Notes under the pieces: generated by a model
What the model saw: the letters and a program-made list of their open reading frames with translations, nothing else
Databases searched by the model: none
Told to the model about the DNA's origin: nothing
From: Pseudomonadota bacterium
Lineage (GTDB): Bacteria; Desulfobacterota; Desulfovibrionia; Desulfovibrionales; Desulfomicrobiaceae
Length of the DNA stretch: 64,000 nt
NCBI GenBank assembly: GCA_018902545.1
Contig: JAHIQM010000015.1
Location: 186,001-250,000 of the forward strand
Direction: 5' to 3'
Translations under genes and position numbers: made by a program
Shown: one piece after another, positions 52,694 through 60,881 of the stretch
How the letters are laid out: every line of letters begins with the position of its first letter
Numbering within the stretch: position 1 is the stretch's first letter

Positions 52694-54376
52694 CTAGAAC
52701 AGCCCGCTGATCACGCCCTTTTCGTCAATGTCGATCTTTTCCGCAGAGGGCACTTCAGGCAGGCCGGGCATGCGCATCATGTTCCCGGTGATGGGCACCA
52801 GAAAACCCGCTCCGGAGGCGATCTCGATCTCGCGCACGGTGGCCACGAAATCGCGCGGGCGGCCGCGCAGGCCTGGCTGATCCGAGAGGGAGCTTTGGGT
52901 CTTGGCGATGCACACGGGCAGCCCTTCAAGGCCCAGTTGTTTGACTTTTTCCAGATCCTTGAGCGCGCCAGGGGCGTATTCCACCGCGGACGCCCCGTAG
53001 ACCCGGGTGGCAATGATCTCGATCTTCTCGCGTACGCTCTGCTTCCAGTCGTAAAGCGGCCTGTAGTGCGCGGTGCAGCGGTCCGCCGTTGCCGCGACCA
53101 GCTCGGCCAGCTCCTCGGCCCCTTCCCCGCCCTTTTCCCAACTTTCCATGATCGCGGCCTGCACGCCCATGAACTGGCAGTGATCAAGGATGACCTGATG
53201 CTCCTCGTCCGTGTCCGTGGTAAAGCGGTTGATGGCCACGATGGGCGTGAGGTGGAAAAGGCCCACGTTCTCGATCTGCTTGGTAAGGTTCTCAAGGCCC
53301 CTGGCCAGAGCTTTGACGTTGGGCACGGACAGGTGCGCAAGCTCCACCCCTCCGTGATATTTCAGCGCCCGTACCGTTGCCACCAGAACCACGGCGCAGG
53401 GGTCGAAGCCCGCGGATTGGCACTTGATGTCCAGAAATTTCTCTCCGCCCAGATCAAATCCGAAGCCTGCCTCGGTGACTACGTAGTCGGCGAGGCAGAG
53501 GCCAGTGCGAGTGGCGATGACCGTGTTGGTGCCTTGGGCGATGTTGGCGAAGGGGCCACCGTGCATGATGGCCGGGTTGCCTTCCAGGGACTGGATCAGG
53601 TTGGGCTTGACGGCGTCCTTGAGCAGGGCGGCCATGGCTCCCTGGGCGCTTAAGTCGCGGGCGTGTATGGGTTCGCGGCTAAAAGTGAAGCCAAGGAAAA
53701 TATCGCCCAGGCGGCGTTTGAGGTCCGGCAGATCGTCGGCCAGACAGAGGATGGCCATGATCTCCGAGGCCGCGGTGATATCGAAGCCCGTCTCGCGCGG
53801 GACGCCGTGCATGAGACCGCCCAGGCCACAGATCATGCGCCGGAGCGAGCGGTCGTTCATGTCCATGACCCGCTTCCAGGCCACGGTGCGGCCGTCGAGA
53901 TTGAGCGAGCGGTTTTTGCTCTGCAGGTTGTTGTCGATGAGGGCGGCCAGGAGGTTGTTGGCCTTCTCGATGGCCGCGAAATCGCCGGTGAAGTGGAGGT
54001 TGATGTCCTCCATGGGCAACAGCTGCGAATATCCGCCGCCTGTGGCGCCGCCCTTGATGCCGAAGACCGGGCCGAGTGACGGCTCGCGCAGCACGACCAT
54101 GGACTTCTTGCCGATGCGGTTCAGGCCGTCATTGAGGCCGATGGAGACCGTGGTCTTGCCCTCGCCGGCCGGAGTGGGAGTGATGGCGGAGACGAGGATG
54201 AGCTTGCCGTATTTGCACTGATCCTTTTCGGCCAGGTTCAGGGGCAGCTTGGCCTTGTGCTTGCCGTAAGGTTCAAGCTGGTCGTAGCTGAGACCCAGTT
54301 TGGCCGCGATGTCGCGGATGTGGTGCATCTTGGCTTGCTGGGCGATGGCGATGTCGGATTGCACGGCCTTGGGCAT
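52694..54376 (-). CDS. fhs: Formate-tetrahydrofolate ligase
   Basis: 560 residues. P-loop-like TPTPAGEGKTTVSIGL, FGIKGGATGGGYSQLLPMEDINLHFTGD and EAGFGFDLGGEKFLDIKC are FTHFS hallmarks. Makes 10-formyl-THF from formate and ATP, either for one-carbon supply or the methyl branch of the Wood-Ljungdahl pathway. ATG 54376 has AGGAG six bases upstream; the upstream frame (Asn/Ser-rich) overlaps the murB end and is not coding. Confidence 0.97.
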   Translation of the reverse strand: MPKAVQSDIAIAQQAKMHHIRDIAAKLGLSYDQLEPYGKHKAKLPLNLAEKDQCKYGKLILVSAITPTPAGEGKTTVSIGLNDGLNRIGKKSMVVLREPSLGPVFGIKGGATGGGYSQLLPMEDINLHFTGDFAAIEKANNLLAALIDNNLQSKNRSLNLDGRTVAWKRVMDMNDRSLRRMICGLGGLMHGVPRETGFDITAASEIMAILCLADDLPDLKRRLGDIFLGFTFSREPIHARDLSAQGAMAALLKDAVKPNLIQSLEGNPAIMHGGPFANIAQGTNTVIATRTGLCLADYVVTEAGFGFDLGGEKFLDIKCQSAGFDPCAVVLVATVRALKYHGGVELAHLSVPNVKALARGLENLTKQIENVGLFHLTPIVAINRFTTDTDEEHQVILDHCQFMGVQAAIMESWEKGGEGAEELAELVAATADRCTAHYRPLYDWKQSVREKIEIIATRVYGASAVEYAPGALKDLEKVKQLGLEGLPVCIAKTQSSLSDQPGLRGRPRDFVATVREIEIASGAGFLVPITGNMMRMPGLPEVPSAEKIDIDEKGVISGLF

Positions 54377-54389
54377 GGGGCTCTCCTGG

Positions 54390-55262
54390 CTATTTGTGGT
54401 CAGGGTAGAAGGGGCAGAGGCACTGTTCGAGTTCGAGTTCGTGGCCAAAGCGCTCGCGCACGGTTCGGCGGCAGATTTCCACCAGTTCGAGCACGTCCCG
54501 GCATGTGGCGTTGTCTACGTTGACGATGAATCCGGCGTGTTTTTCCGATACCTGCGCCCCGCCTACGCGCAAACCCTTCAGGCCTGCCTGATCGATGAGC
54601 TGAGAGGCGTACGCGCCCGGAGGGCGTTTGAACACGCTGCCGGCGGAGGGAAATTCGAGGGGCTGCTTTTCTCTGCGCTTGGCCAGGATTTCCCTGCGCT
54701 TGGCGAGCAGCGGACCAGGGTCGGACTGCGGTAGGCTCCACGCTGCGCCCAGGATGACCGCATCGCGCAGGGCCACGGCCTGCCGGTAGCCGAATCCGCA
54801 TTCCTCTTTGGGCAGGTCGATGACGCGTCCGTCCAGAGTGAGGATCGTGACGCTGACCAGATGGTCCGAGATTTCGTGGCCATAGGCCCCGGCGTTCATG
54901 AACAACGCGCCGCCCAGGGTGCCGGGGATGCCTGAAAGGCATTCGATCCCTCCCAGCCCTTCGCGCAGGCATTCCAGGACCCACACGTCCATGTTTTTGC
55001 CAGCCTCGGCGCGCACGGTGCCGCCGTCACGGATGCAGGCCGTCATCTCGCTGGTGGAGATGACGGGCAGCAGGATTTCGCCGTCGGGGAACAGGGTGTT
55101 GGCGCCACCGCCGTGAATCCAGAACGCAGTGTTTTCGGCGCGGTGCCGGAGCACCAGTTCGGCCAGTTCCTGCGCGTTTTCGGGGAAAAAGATGTCTCGC
55201 GCCACGCCGCCGATGCGGAAGGTGCAGTAGTTTTTGAGGGCTACGTTTTGAAGGTGCTTCAT
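54390..55262 (-). CDS. murB: UDP-N-acetylenolpyruvoylglucosamine reductase MurB
   Basis: 290 residues. FAD-binding core NYCTFRIGGVARDIFFPEN, IHGGGANTLFPD, SGIPGTLGGALFMNAGAYG; catalytic FPSAGSVFKRPPGAYASQLIDQAGLKG with Ser, and final Glu region. It has the shorter type II architecture. ATG 55262 follows ACAGGA. 13 bases separate it from fhs, so they may form one transcript. Confidence 0.93.
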   Translation of the reverse strand: MKHLQNVALKNYCTFRIGGVARDIFFPENAQELAELVLRHRAENTAFWIHGGGANTLFPDGEILLPVISTSEMTACIRDGGTVRAEAGKNMDVWVLECLREGLGGIECLSGIPGTLGGALFMNAGAYGHEISDHLVSVTILTLDGRVIDLPKEECGFGYRQAVALRDAVILGAAWSLPQSDPGPLLAKRREILAKRREKQPLEFPSAGSVFKRPPGAYASQLIDQAGLKGLRVGGAQVSEKHAGFIVNVDNATCRDVLELVEICRRTVRERFGHELELEQCLCPFYPDHK

Positions 55263-55412
55263 GATTCCTGTCTCACTACTCCCGCTGCGGGGAGGGTGCA
55301 ATATTGCGGTGTGCCCTGCGACCATGTAGGGAGCACAAAAGGCTACTGGTCGGATCGGAATGCGCAACGAATTGTGAAGGGCTGAATCCGCGCATTTTCG
55401 GTGCAACCCGGA

Positions 55413-55440
55413 TTGCGGACGATTCGAATAAAATTATAAT
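55413..55440 (+). promoter_or_regulatory. Promoter of the Rrf2 regulator gene
   Basis: TTGCGG (55413-55418), 16-base spacer, consensus TATAAT (55435-55440), 14 bases before the ATG. ATTCGAATAA and TCATTCGAGAC around the -10 give a partly palindromic AT-rich site, a plausible autoregulatory operator. Confidence 0.6.
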
Positions 55441-55454
55441 CATTCGAGACAATT

Positions 55455-55916
55455 ATGAAGCTTTCCGCGAAGTCCAGATATGCGTCCCGGATTCTGCTCG
55501 ACTTGGCCCTGCACAACGAAGGCGCGCCCCATCGCGTCAATGACATCTCCGAACGCACAGGCATCACCGTGCCGTTCATCGAGCAAATCATCAAGCCCCT
55601 CAAGCATGCCGGGATGGTGGCCAGCAAGCGTGGGGCTGCGGGCGGACACCAGTTGAACCGTCCGGCGGACAAGATCACTCTGGGGGACATCGTGCGCATC
55701 GTGGAGGGGTCTGTGGATCTTGCGGTCTGCCTAAGCGCGCCGGAGTCGTGCACAAGAGTGGATGTGTGCCTGACTCGCGCGGCGTGGCAGCGGGCCACGG
55801 ACGCCTTGCTGCGCGAGCTGGACTCCATCACCCTGGCCGACCTCGCCAAGGGCGCGCCCAATTGCTGCCAGTTGGCCGACGACTATTTCGAGCGCGAGCG
55901 CCCGCTCCCTGTTTGA
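55455..55916 (+). CDS. Rrf2-family transcriptional regulator
   Basis: 153 residues. Winged HTH: MKLSAKSRYASRILLDLALH, VNDISERTGITVPFIEQIIKPLKHAGMVASKRGAAGGHQL. The Fe-S loop has Cys at CLSAPESC...VDVC (C-x6-C-x5-C), so [Fe-S] sensing is likely. Two more Cys near the C-terminus (NCCQL). Target genes unknown; no isc/suf genes in the window. Confidence 0.9.
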   Translation: MKLSAKSRYASRILLDLALHNEGAPHRVNDISERTGITVPFIEQIIKPLKHAGMVASKRGAAGGHQLNRPADKITLGDIVRIVEGSVDLAVCLSAPESCTRVDVCLTRAAWQRATDALLRELDSITLADLAKGAPNCCQLADDYFERERPLPV

Positions 55917-55988
55917 CAAAGAATTTTTCCCCTGTCAGGAATTTTGGTCCCGTTTGTCCAGACGGAGCCAGTCTTTTTCGGAGAAGCC

Positions 55989-57164
55989 ATGACCACTCCT
56001 TCCGGTTTTCAGTTTTCCACCGCCCAGTGCGGGTTCAAACGCCCGGGCCGTTCGGATCTCGGGCTGGTGATCAGCTCGGTTCCGGCCGTCGCCGCCGGGG
56101 TTTTCACCACCAATCGCTTCCAGGCCGCACCCGTGCTGGTGGCCAGGGATGTTCTGGATAAGGGTGCTGCGGGCATCCGCGCCATCGTGGTCAATTCCGG
56201 CCAGGCCAACGCCTGCACCGGTCAGGAGGGCATTGCGAACTGCCGGTCCACTCTGGAAATGCTGTCCGTGCTCGGTCTTGAGCCGTCCGCTATCCTGCCC
56301 GCCTCCACCGGCGTCATCGGCGACCAGCTCAAAATGGATCTGTGGGAGAAAGGGGTGTTGGCCCTGCGCGAAAACCTGGGCCGGGTGGGCCTGGTGGACA
56401 TGGCCCGGGCCATCATGACTACAGACACCTTTCCCAAGCTGGCCGCGCGCGAGGTAAAGCTCTCCACCGGCACGGTCCGGCTGGCCGGATTTTGCAAGGG
56501 CGCGGGCATGATCTGTCCGAACATGGCGACCATGCTCGGCTTCATCCTCTGCGATGCGGGCGTTGAGCCGCAGTGGTGGCAGGAGGCCCTGACCCGCTGC
56601 GCGGACAAGAGTTTTAACGCCATCACTGTTGACGGGGACACGAGCACCAACGACTGCGTCCTGGCCTTGGCCAACGGCGCCGCTGCCGAGGCGAAGGGCG
56701 CGGATCTGGCCCTGCTGGAGGAGGCGCTGCTCGATATCTGTCAGGACCTGGCCTTCATGATTGTGCAGGACGCCGAAGGCGGCACCAAGGTCATGCGCAT
56801 CAACGTGCACGGCGCGGCCAGTATGGCCGACGCCCAGCTGGCCGCGCGGGCCGTCGGCAACTCGCCCCTGGTCAAGACCGCCCTGTATGGCCGCGATCCC
56901 AACTGGGGCCGCATCGTGGCCGCGCTGGGGCGCAGCGGTGCGGAGTTTGTGCCTGAGGATGTGATCGTGCGCATCGCGGGCATGACCATCTTTCGTCAGG
57001 GCACCCCGGTCAAGGCGGACTGGGACAGCCTCCTGGCCTCGGCCCTGCGCCGCGACATCGTGGACATCGACCTGGACCTTTGCGCCGGAGAGGCCGAACT
57101 GACGCTCCTGGCTTCCGATTTCACCGAGGAGTACATCAAGATCAATGCTGAATACCGAACCTGA
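55989..57164 (+). CDS. argJ: Bifunctional glutamate N-acetyltransferase/ornithine acetyltransferase
   Basis: 391 residues. ArgJ self-cleaves before the conserved Thr in MICPNMATMLGF, present here. Other signatures: VVNSGQANACTGQEG, FNAITVDGDTSTND, GRDPNWGRIVAALGRSG. Acts in the cyclic arginine pathway. ATG 55989 has GGAGA five bases upstream. Overlaps the following HD-hydrolase gene if that starts at 57145. Confidence 0.96.
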   Translation: MTTPSGFQFSTAQCGFKRPGRSDLGLVISSVPAVAAGVFTTNRFQAAPVLVARDVLDKGAAGIRAIVVNSGQANACTGQEGIANCRSTLEMLSVLGLEPSAILPASTGVIGDQLKMDLWEKGVLALRENLGRVGLVDMARAIMTTDTFPKLAAREVKLSTGTVRLAGFCKGAGMICPNMATMLGFILCDAGVEPQWWQEALTRCADKSFNAITVDGDTSTNDCVLALANGAAAEAKGADLALLEEALLDICQDLAFMIVQDAEGGTKVMRINVHGAASMADAQLAARAVGNSPLVKTALYGRDPNWGRIVAALGRSGAEFVPEDVIVRIAGMTIFRQGTPVKADWDSLLASALRRDIVDIDLDLCAGEAELTLLASDFTEEYIKINAEYRT

Positions 57165-57774
57165 AACCGAGGCCATGGCGGATCAGACGTGGAAACGCCT
57201 GGCCGATTTTGTTTTCGAGCTGGGCATGCTGCGCAAGACGCCGCGCACAGGATACCAGTTTCTGGGCTCCGGCGCGGAGAACGTTGCCGAGCACTCCTTC
57301 CGTACCGCCATGATCGGCTACATGCTGGCCCGCAAGGCCGGTGCGGACGTGGCCCGGACCGTCTTCCTGTGCCTCTTCCATGACGTGCACGAAGCCCGCA
57401 TCGGCGATTTTAATTACGTCAATCGCATTTACAACACGAGCAACCCGGTCCTGGCCTTCACCCACGCCCTGGAAGGCACAGGCTTGCGGGCCGAGGTTCT
57501 TGAGCTCTGGCACGAGCTGGAGGCCGGAGAGACCCTGGAGGCGAGACTGGCCCAGGATGCGGATCAGCTCGATTTCATCGCCAATCTTAAGGAAGAGCGG
57601 GATCTGGGAAATCCCTATGCAGCAAAGTGGCTTGACCACGCAGTGTTGCGCATCAAAACGGACCCTGCCCTGGAGCTCGCCCGCGCCATACAGACCACGG
57701 ATCAGTCCGACTGGTGGTTTGTGCGGCCGGACGAGTCCTGGTGGCGCAAGGGGAACGGCAAACCCCGCCCCTAG
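57145..57774 (+). CDS. HD-domain hydrolase (YfbR/HDDC2-like 5'-nucleotidase)
   Basis: 209 residues. Metal-binding HD residues: H in VAEHSFRTAMIGYML, HD in CLFHDVHEARIGDFNYVN, and D in AQDADQLDF. The pattern matches the YfbR/HDDC2 deoxynucleoside-monophosphatase group. ATG 57145 overlaps argJ by 20 bases; ATG 57175 is the alternative. Confidence 0.82.
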   Translation: MLNTEPETEAMADQTWKRLADFVFELGMLRKTPRTGYQFLGSGAENVAEHSFRTAMIGYMLARKAGADVARTVFLCLFHDVHEARIGDFNYVNRIYNTSNPVLAFTHALEGTGLRAEVLELWHELEAGETLEARLAQDADQLDFIANLKEERDLGNPYAAKWLDHAVLRIKTDPALELARAIQTTDQSDWWFVRPDESWWRKGNGKPRP

Positions 57775-57780
57775 CGGATC

Positions 57781-58362
57781 ATGGCAGAGCCAGAAGCAGA
57801 CAGGCCCCGGCTCGGGAGGGCGGCGATCAGTTTTTTCCTGGCTCTGTGTCTGCATGCGATTCCTGTCTGCTACGCCTTCTTTGGTCCCATGTACGGCCTT
57901 CCCAGCGTTCTTGAACTCAATCTCGACAGCATCAACATGTATCGCGAACGCATCCTTCGTCAGCGCGAAGCCGTCACCCCGTCACCCCCCAGCTCCGTGC
58001 CACTGCACATCTCGGTGGATGTGCAGGCCCGCCCGGACAGCCGTACGCGAGTCTCCAGGCCCCGCAGCGAAGAGGACCTGACGCGCGCTCGGGCCGTGCA
58101 ACGCGCTATCCGTGGCCTGTGGGAGAATACGTCCCCGGACAGCACCGGGTATGCGCTGGTCAGCCTGAGCATCCTGGAGGACGGCAGGATTGGTGAGTTC
58201 GTGGTCAATCGCGTGTCGGGCGATGAGGAATTCCAGGCCTTCCTGCTCTCCTTTCTGTCCACGCTCAGGTCCTCCTACGGCAATTCCGCCGGACCCGGCG
58301 AAGCGCTGTGGATCGAATGCGAGTTTGTCATCCAACCTCTGGCGCGCAAGGGAGCCTCATGA
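57781..58362 (+). CDS. TonB-like single-span periplasmic protein
   Basis: 193 residues. One N-terminal membrane helix (AAISFFLALCLHAIPVCYAFF), a Ser/Pro/Arg-rich linker and a C-terminal domain (RAIRGLWENTSPDSTGYALVSLSILEDGRIGEFVVNRVSGDEEFQAFLLSFLSTL) resembling the TonB C-terminal/TolA-like energy-transducer fold. No exbB/exbD nearby, so the partner is elsewhere. Moderate certainty of family. Overlaps the next gene as ATGA. Confidence 0.6.
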   Translation: MAEPEADRPRLGRAAISFFLALCLHAIPVCYAFFGPMYGLPSVLELNLDSINMYRERILRQREAVTPSPPSSVPLHISVDVQARPDSRTRVSRPRSEEDLTRARAVQRAIRGLWENTSPDSTGYALVSLSILEDGRIGEFVVNRVSGDEEFQAFLLSFLSTLRSSYGNSAGPGEALWIECEFVIQPLARKGAS

Positions 58363-58844
58363 TCGTCGCGGTAATGTCCGATACCCATCTTGACCAGCCG
58401 GACTCACTGCTGGCCGCAATTTTCAACCGATATTGTCGTGACGCCGACGTGCTCCTGCATTGCGGGGACTGCGTGGGCGAGGAGACGTGGTCCTTTCTCA
58501 ATTCCCACCCGCATTTCTACAGTGTGCAGGGCAACTGCGACCAGCCGCCGTTGAATGGCACGCTGCCCTTGCTGCGGGAACTGGAACTGGAGGGCTTCCG
58601 CGTGGGCATGGGTCATGGGTGGGGTCCGCGCTCCCAGGTCGGCGACGTTGTGGCCGGCCGTTTCGACGAGGTGGATATCGTCTGCTACGGGCATACGCAT
58701 ATTCGCGACTGGAGGCGTACTTCAGGTGGCACGTGGCTGCTCAACCCCGGCTCGCTTTTCTGGTCCAGGTCCGGGCCAGGCGGCATGGCCAGGCTGCGCC
58801 TGGAGCCCGGAAAGGACCCGGAACTGGAGTGGATCTCACTCTGA
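58359..58844 (+). CDS. YfcE/MJ0936-type metallophosphoesterase
   Basis: 161 residues. Calcineurin-like motifs: MSDTHLD, HCGDCVGEE, GNCDQP (GNCD), GHGWGP and GHTHIRDW, ending LNPGSLFWSRSG. Likely a phosphodiesterase of unknown physiological substrate. ATG 58359 overlaps the previous stop. Confidence 0.9.
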   Translation: MIVAVMSDTHLDQPDSLLAAIFNRYCRDADVLLHCGDCVGEETWSFLNSHPHFYSVQGNCDQPPLNGTLPLLRELELEGFRVGMGHGWGPRSQVGDVVAGRFDEVDIVCYGHTHIRDWRRTSGGTWLLNPGSLFWSRSGPGGMARLRLEPGKDPELEWISL

Positions 58845-58879
58845 AATCCGCACCTCGGCCCGCCCCTAAGTGACGAAAA

Positions 58880-58906
58880 AAGCCCGCCTCTTGATGAGAC
58901 GGGCTT
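58880..58906. terminator. Bidirectional terminator between phosphodiesterase gene and ppiD
   Basis: AAGCCCGCCTC / GAGACGGGCTT with one mismatch; T-rich tracts on both sides (TTTTTTCG on the minus strand). Confidence 0.85.
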
Positions 58907-58929
58907 ATTTTATGCTTTGATGCCTAACG

Positions 58930-60828
58930 CTAGTTGTCGAGCAGCGCGGGATTGGGAATGCTCACATCGGCCTTGGCGCGCATGTCCGCGATGAAGGCCT
59001 GCAGGGTCTGCTCCTGAGCCCTCTGGTTGAGGGAGGAGAGCCACAAATCCTTTTCAGCGGCCCATTCCTCATCGCTTGGGGGCGTGACCTTGACGGCCTG
59101 GGCCAGGACATAACCCTGAGGGAAGGCGTAGGATTCTGGCAGCCATGTCCCGAGCTCCGTTTCAAATGCCTTAACGGCCAGCATCTGGTTCATGCCGAGG
59201 CCACTGATGGTGCCCTGCCGCCCGAAGAACTCACTCTCCACGGGCGCGGCATCGGCGGGGGTTTCTCCCTTAAGCAGTAGTTCCAAGTCCTGGTCTGCGG
59301 CGGCCTTGGCCATCTTCAAGGCTTCCTCGCGGATAACTGCGGCAATGATCTCCGCCTTGACCTCTTCGAGGGGCCGTGTGCTTTCGGCGACCTGCACGCT
59401 TTTGGTGGCAAGCAGGTACCCGTCGGCAATGGGCAGCGGCGACTGCGTCGTCAGTTCCTGGGGCAGATCGAAGAGGATCTGGACATTTTCAGGGGAAAGT
59501 CCCGGCAATTCCACTGGGCCCTGAGTTCTGGTGAAGAAGTCGGACTCTCTTGCCGCAAGCCTGAGGCCAATGGTTTGGGCCACGGTTTCCAGGGATTCTC
59601 CGGCAAGGACCAATTCCAGAGCCTGATCGAGGCGGTCCTGCAGGGTGTCCGCTGCACGGTCCTGAGCGATGCGGCCCGCGATGTCCTGTTCCACGGACTG
59701 GAATTCTTCGTATCCTTCGGCCTTCACGTCCTCCACGCTGATCAGGTGGAAGCCGAACTGGGTGCGGACCGGTTCGCTGACCGCGCCCTTGGCCAGGCCA
59801 AAAGCCGCGTCCTCGAAGGGTTTGACCATCCTGCCCCGGCCGAACCAGCCGAGCTCACCGCCAGTCTGCGTTCCGGACGGGTCTTCAGTGTATTTTGCGG
59901 CCACCTCGGCAAAGGACTTGCCGGCTTTGAGATCGGCCTGTGCGGACTGGATGATCGCCATGGCCTTTTCGACTTCCGCGGCGTCTGCGTCCTCGTCAAC
60001 GCGCACCAGCAGATGACGGGCCATGACCTGTTCCTCGACCTTGAAACGCTCTTTGTTCTCGGCGTAGAAGGCTTCCCTTTCCTCGATCGAAACGGCCTGC
60101 GTATCGGCCAGGGTTTCGGGAGTCAGGAGCAGGTACTGGATTTTGGCCCTTGCGGGCAAGGCGTAATTCGCCTTGCGCGACTCGTAGTATTCGGCGACCC
60201 GCTCGTCCGTGGCGTTGACCTGGTCCTGATAGCGCTCCCACGGGTAAACGAGGTAGGAGATCACCGCCGTGCTGCGGCCGTAGGTATGGAAGTCGCGGGC
60301 CTGACCCTCTCCGAGGCGGCCAGGGAGGCCGACGTAGGTCTGCAGCTTGTCCATGACCATGCCGCGCATGTATTCGGATTCGAATTTGCCGGGGGTGAGG
60401 TTGTTGGCCCGCAGCACGTCCTGATAGGAGGCCGGATCAAATACGTTGCCCTCGCTCTGGAAGGCGGGGATGAGGTGGATCTCTTTGGCCAGTTCTTCCT
60501 TGGAGACGGTCAGGCCGAGTTTGGCGGCTTGTTGCAGCATCAGTTCCTCGACGATCATCTGTTCGAGGATCTGGCGTTTGAACCCCATCTGGGCCAGGAC
60601 TTCCGGCGTCAGACCGGGATTCTGGCTGCGGGCGAGTTCGAGGCTGCGCTGCAATCGCTCCTGAAAAGGCTGGAACTGAATGGGAGTATCATTGACCGTG
60701 GCGATGACCGTGGCGCGGTCGTTCTGCGCGGGGTCCATGCCAAAGGCCAAGACAAACACGGCGATGATGATGCCGAAGAGGATCTTTATTCCCCAACTTT
60801 GAGCGCCCTGGCGCAGGATATCGAGCAT
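58930..60828 (-). CDS. ppiD: PpiD-like periplasmic peptidyl-prolyl isomerase/chaperone
   Basis: 632 residues. One N-terminal membrane anchor (GIKILFGIIIAVFVLAFGM), SurA-N-like chaperone segment (about 40-170), then a PpiC-type parvulin domain (VMARHLLVRVDEDADAAEV..., ...GGELGWFGRGRMVKPFEDAAFGLAKG..., FGFHLISVED) and a second degenerate half. Assists folding of secreted proteins at the SecYEG exit. Confidence 0.92.
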   Translation of the reverse strand: MLDILRQGAQSWGIKILFGIIIAVFVLAFGMDPAQNDRATVIATVNDTPIQFQPFQERLQRSLELARSQNPGLTPEVLAQMGFKRQILEQMIVEELMLQQAAKLGLTVSKEELAKEIHLIPAFQSEGNVFDPASYQDVLRANNLTPGKFESEYMRGMVMDKLQTYVGLPGRLGEGQARDFHTYGRSTAVISYLVYPWERYQDQVNATDERVAEYYESRKANYALPARAKIQYLLLTPETLADTQAVSIEEREAFYAENKERFKVEEQVMARHLLVRVDEDADAAEVEKAMAIIQSAQADLKAGKSFAEVAAKYTEDPSGTQTGGELGWFGRGRMVKPFEDAAFGLAKGAVSEPVRTQFGFHLISVEDVKAEGYEEFQSVEQDIAGRIAQDRAADTLQDRLDQALELVLAGESLETVAQTIGLRLAARESDFFTRTQGPVELPGLSPENVQILFDLPQELTTQSPLPIADGYLLATKSVQVAESTRPLEEVKAEIIAAVIREEALKMAKAAADQDLELLLKGETPADAAPVESEFFGRQGTISGLGMNQMLAVKAFETELGTWLPESYAFPQGYVLAQAVKVTPPSDEEWAAEKDLWLSSLNQRAQEQTLQAFIADMRAKADVSIPNPALLDN

Positions 60829-60881
60829 GGAATCTCCGACAAATAATGTGAAGTTAAAAGAATGATGTCCCGGGGGGACTT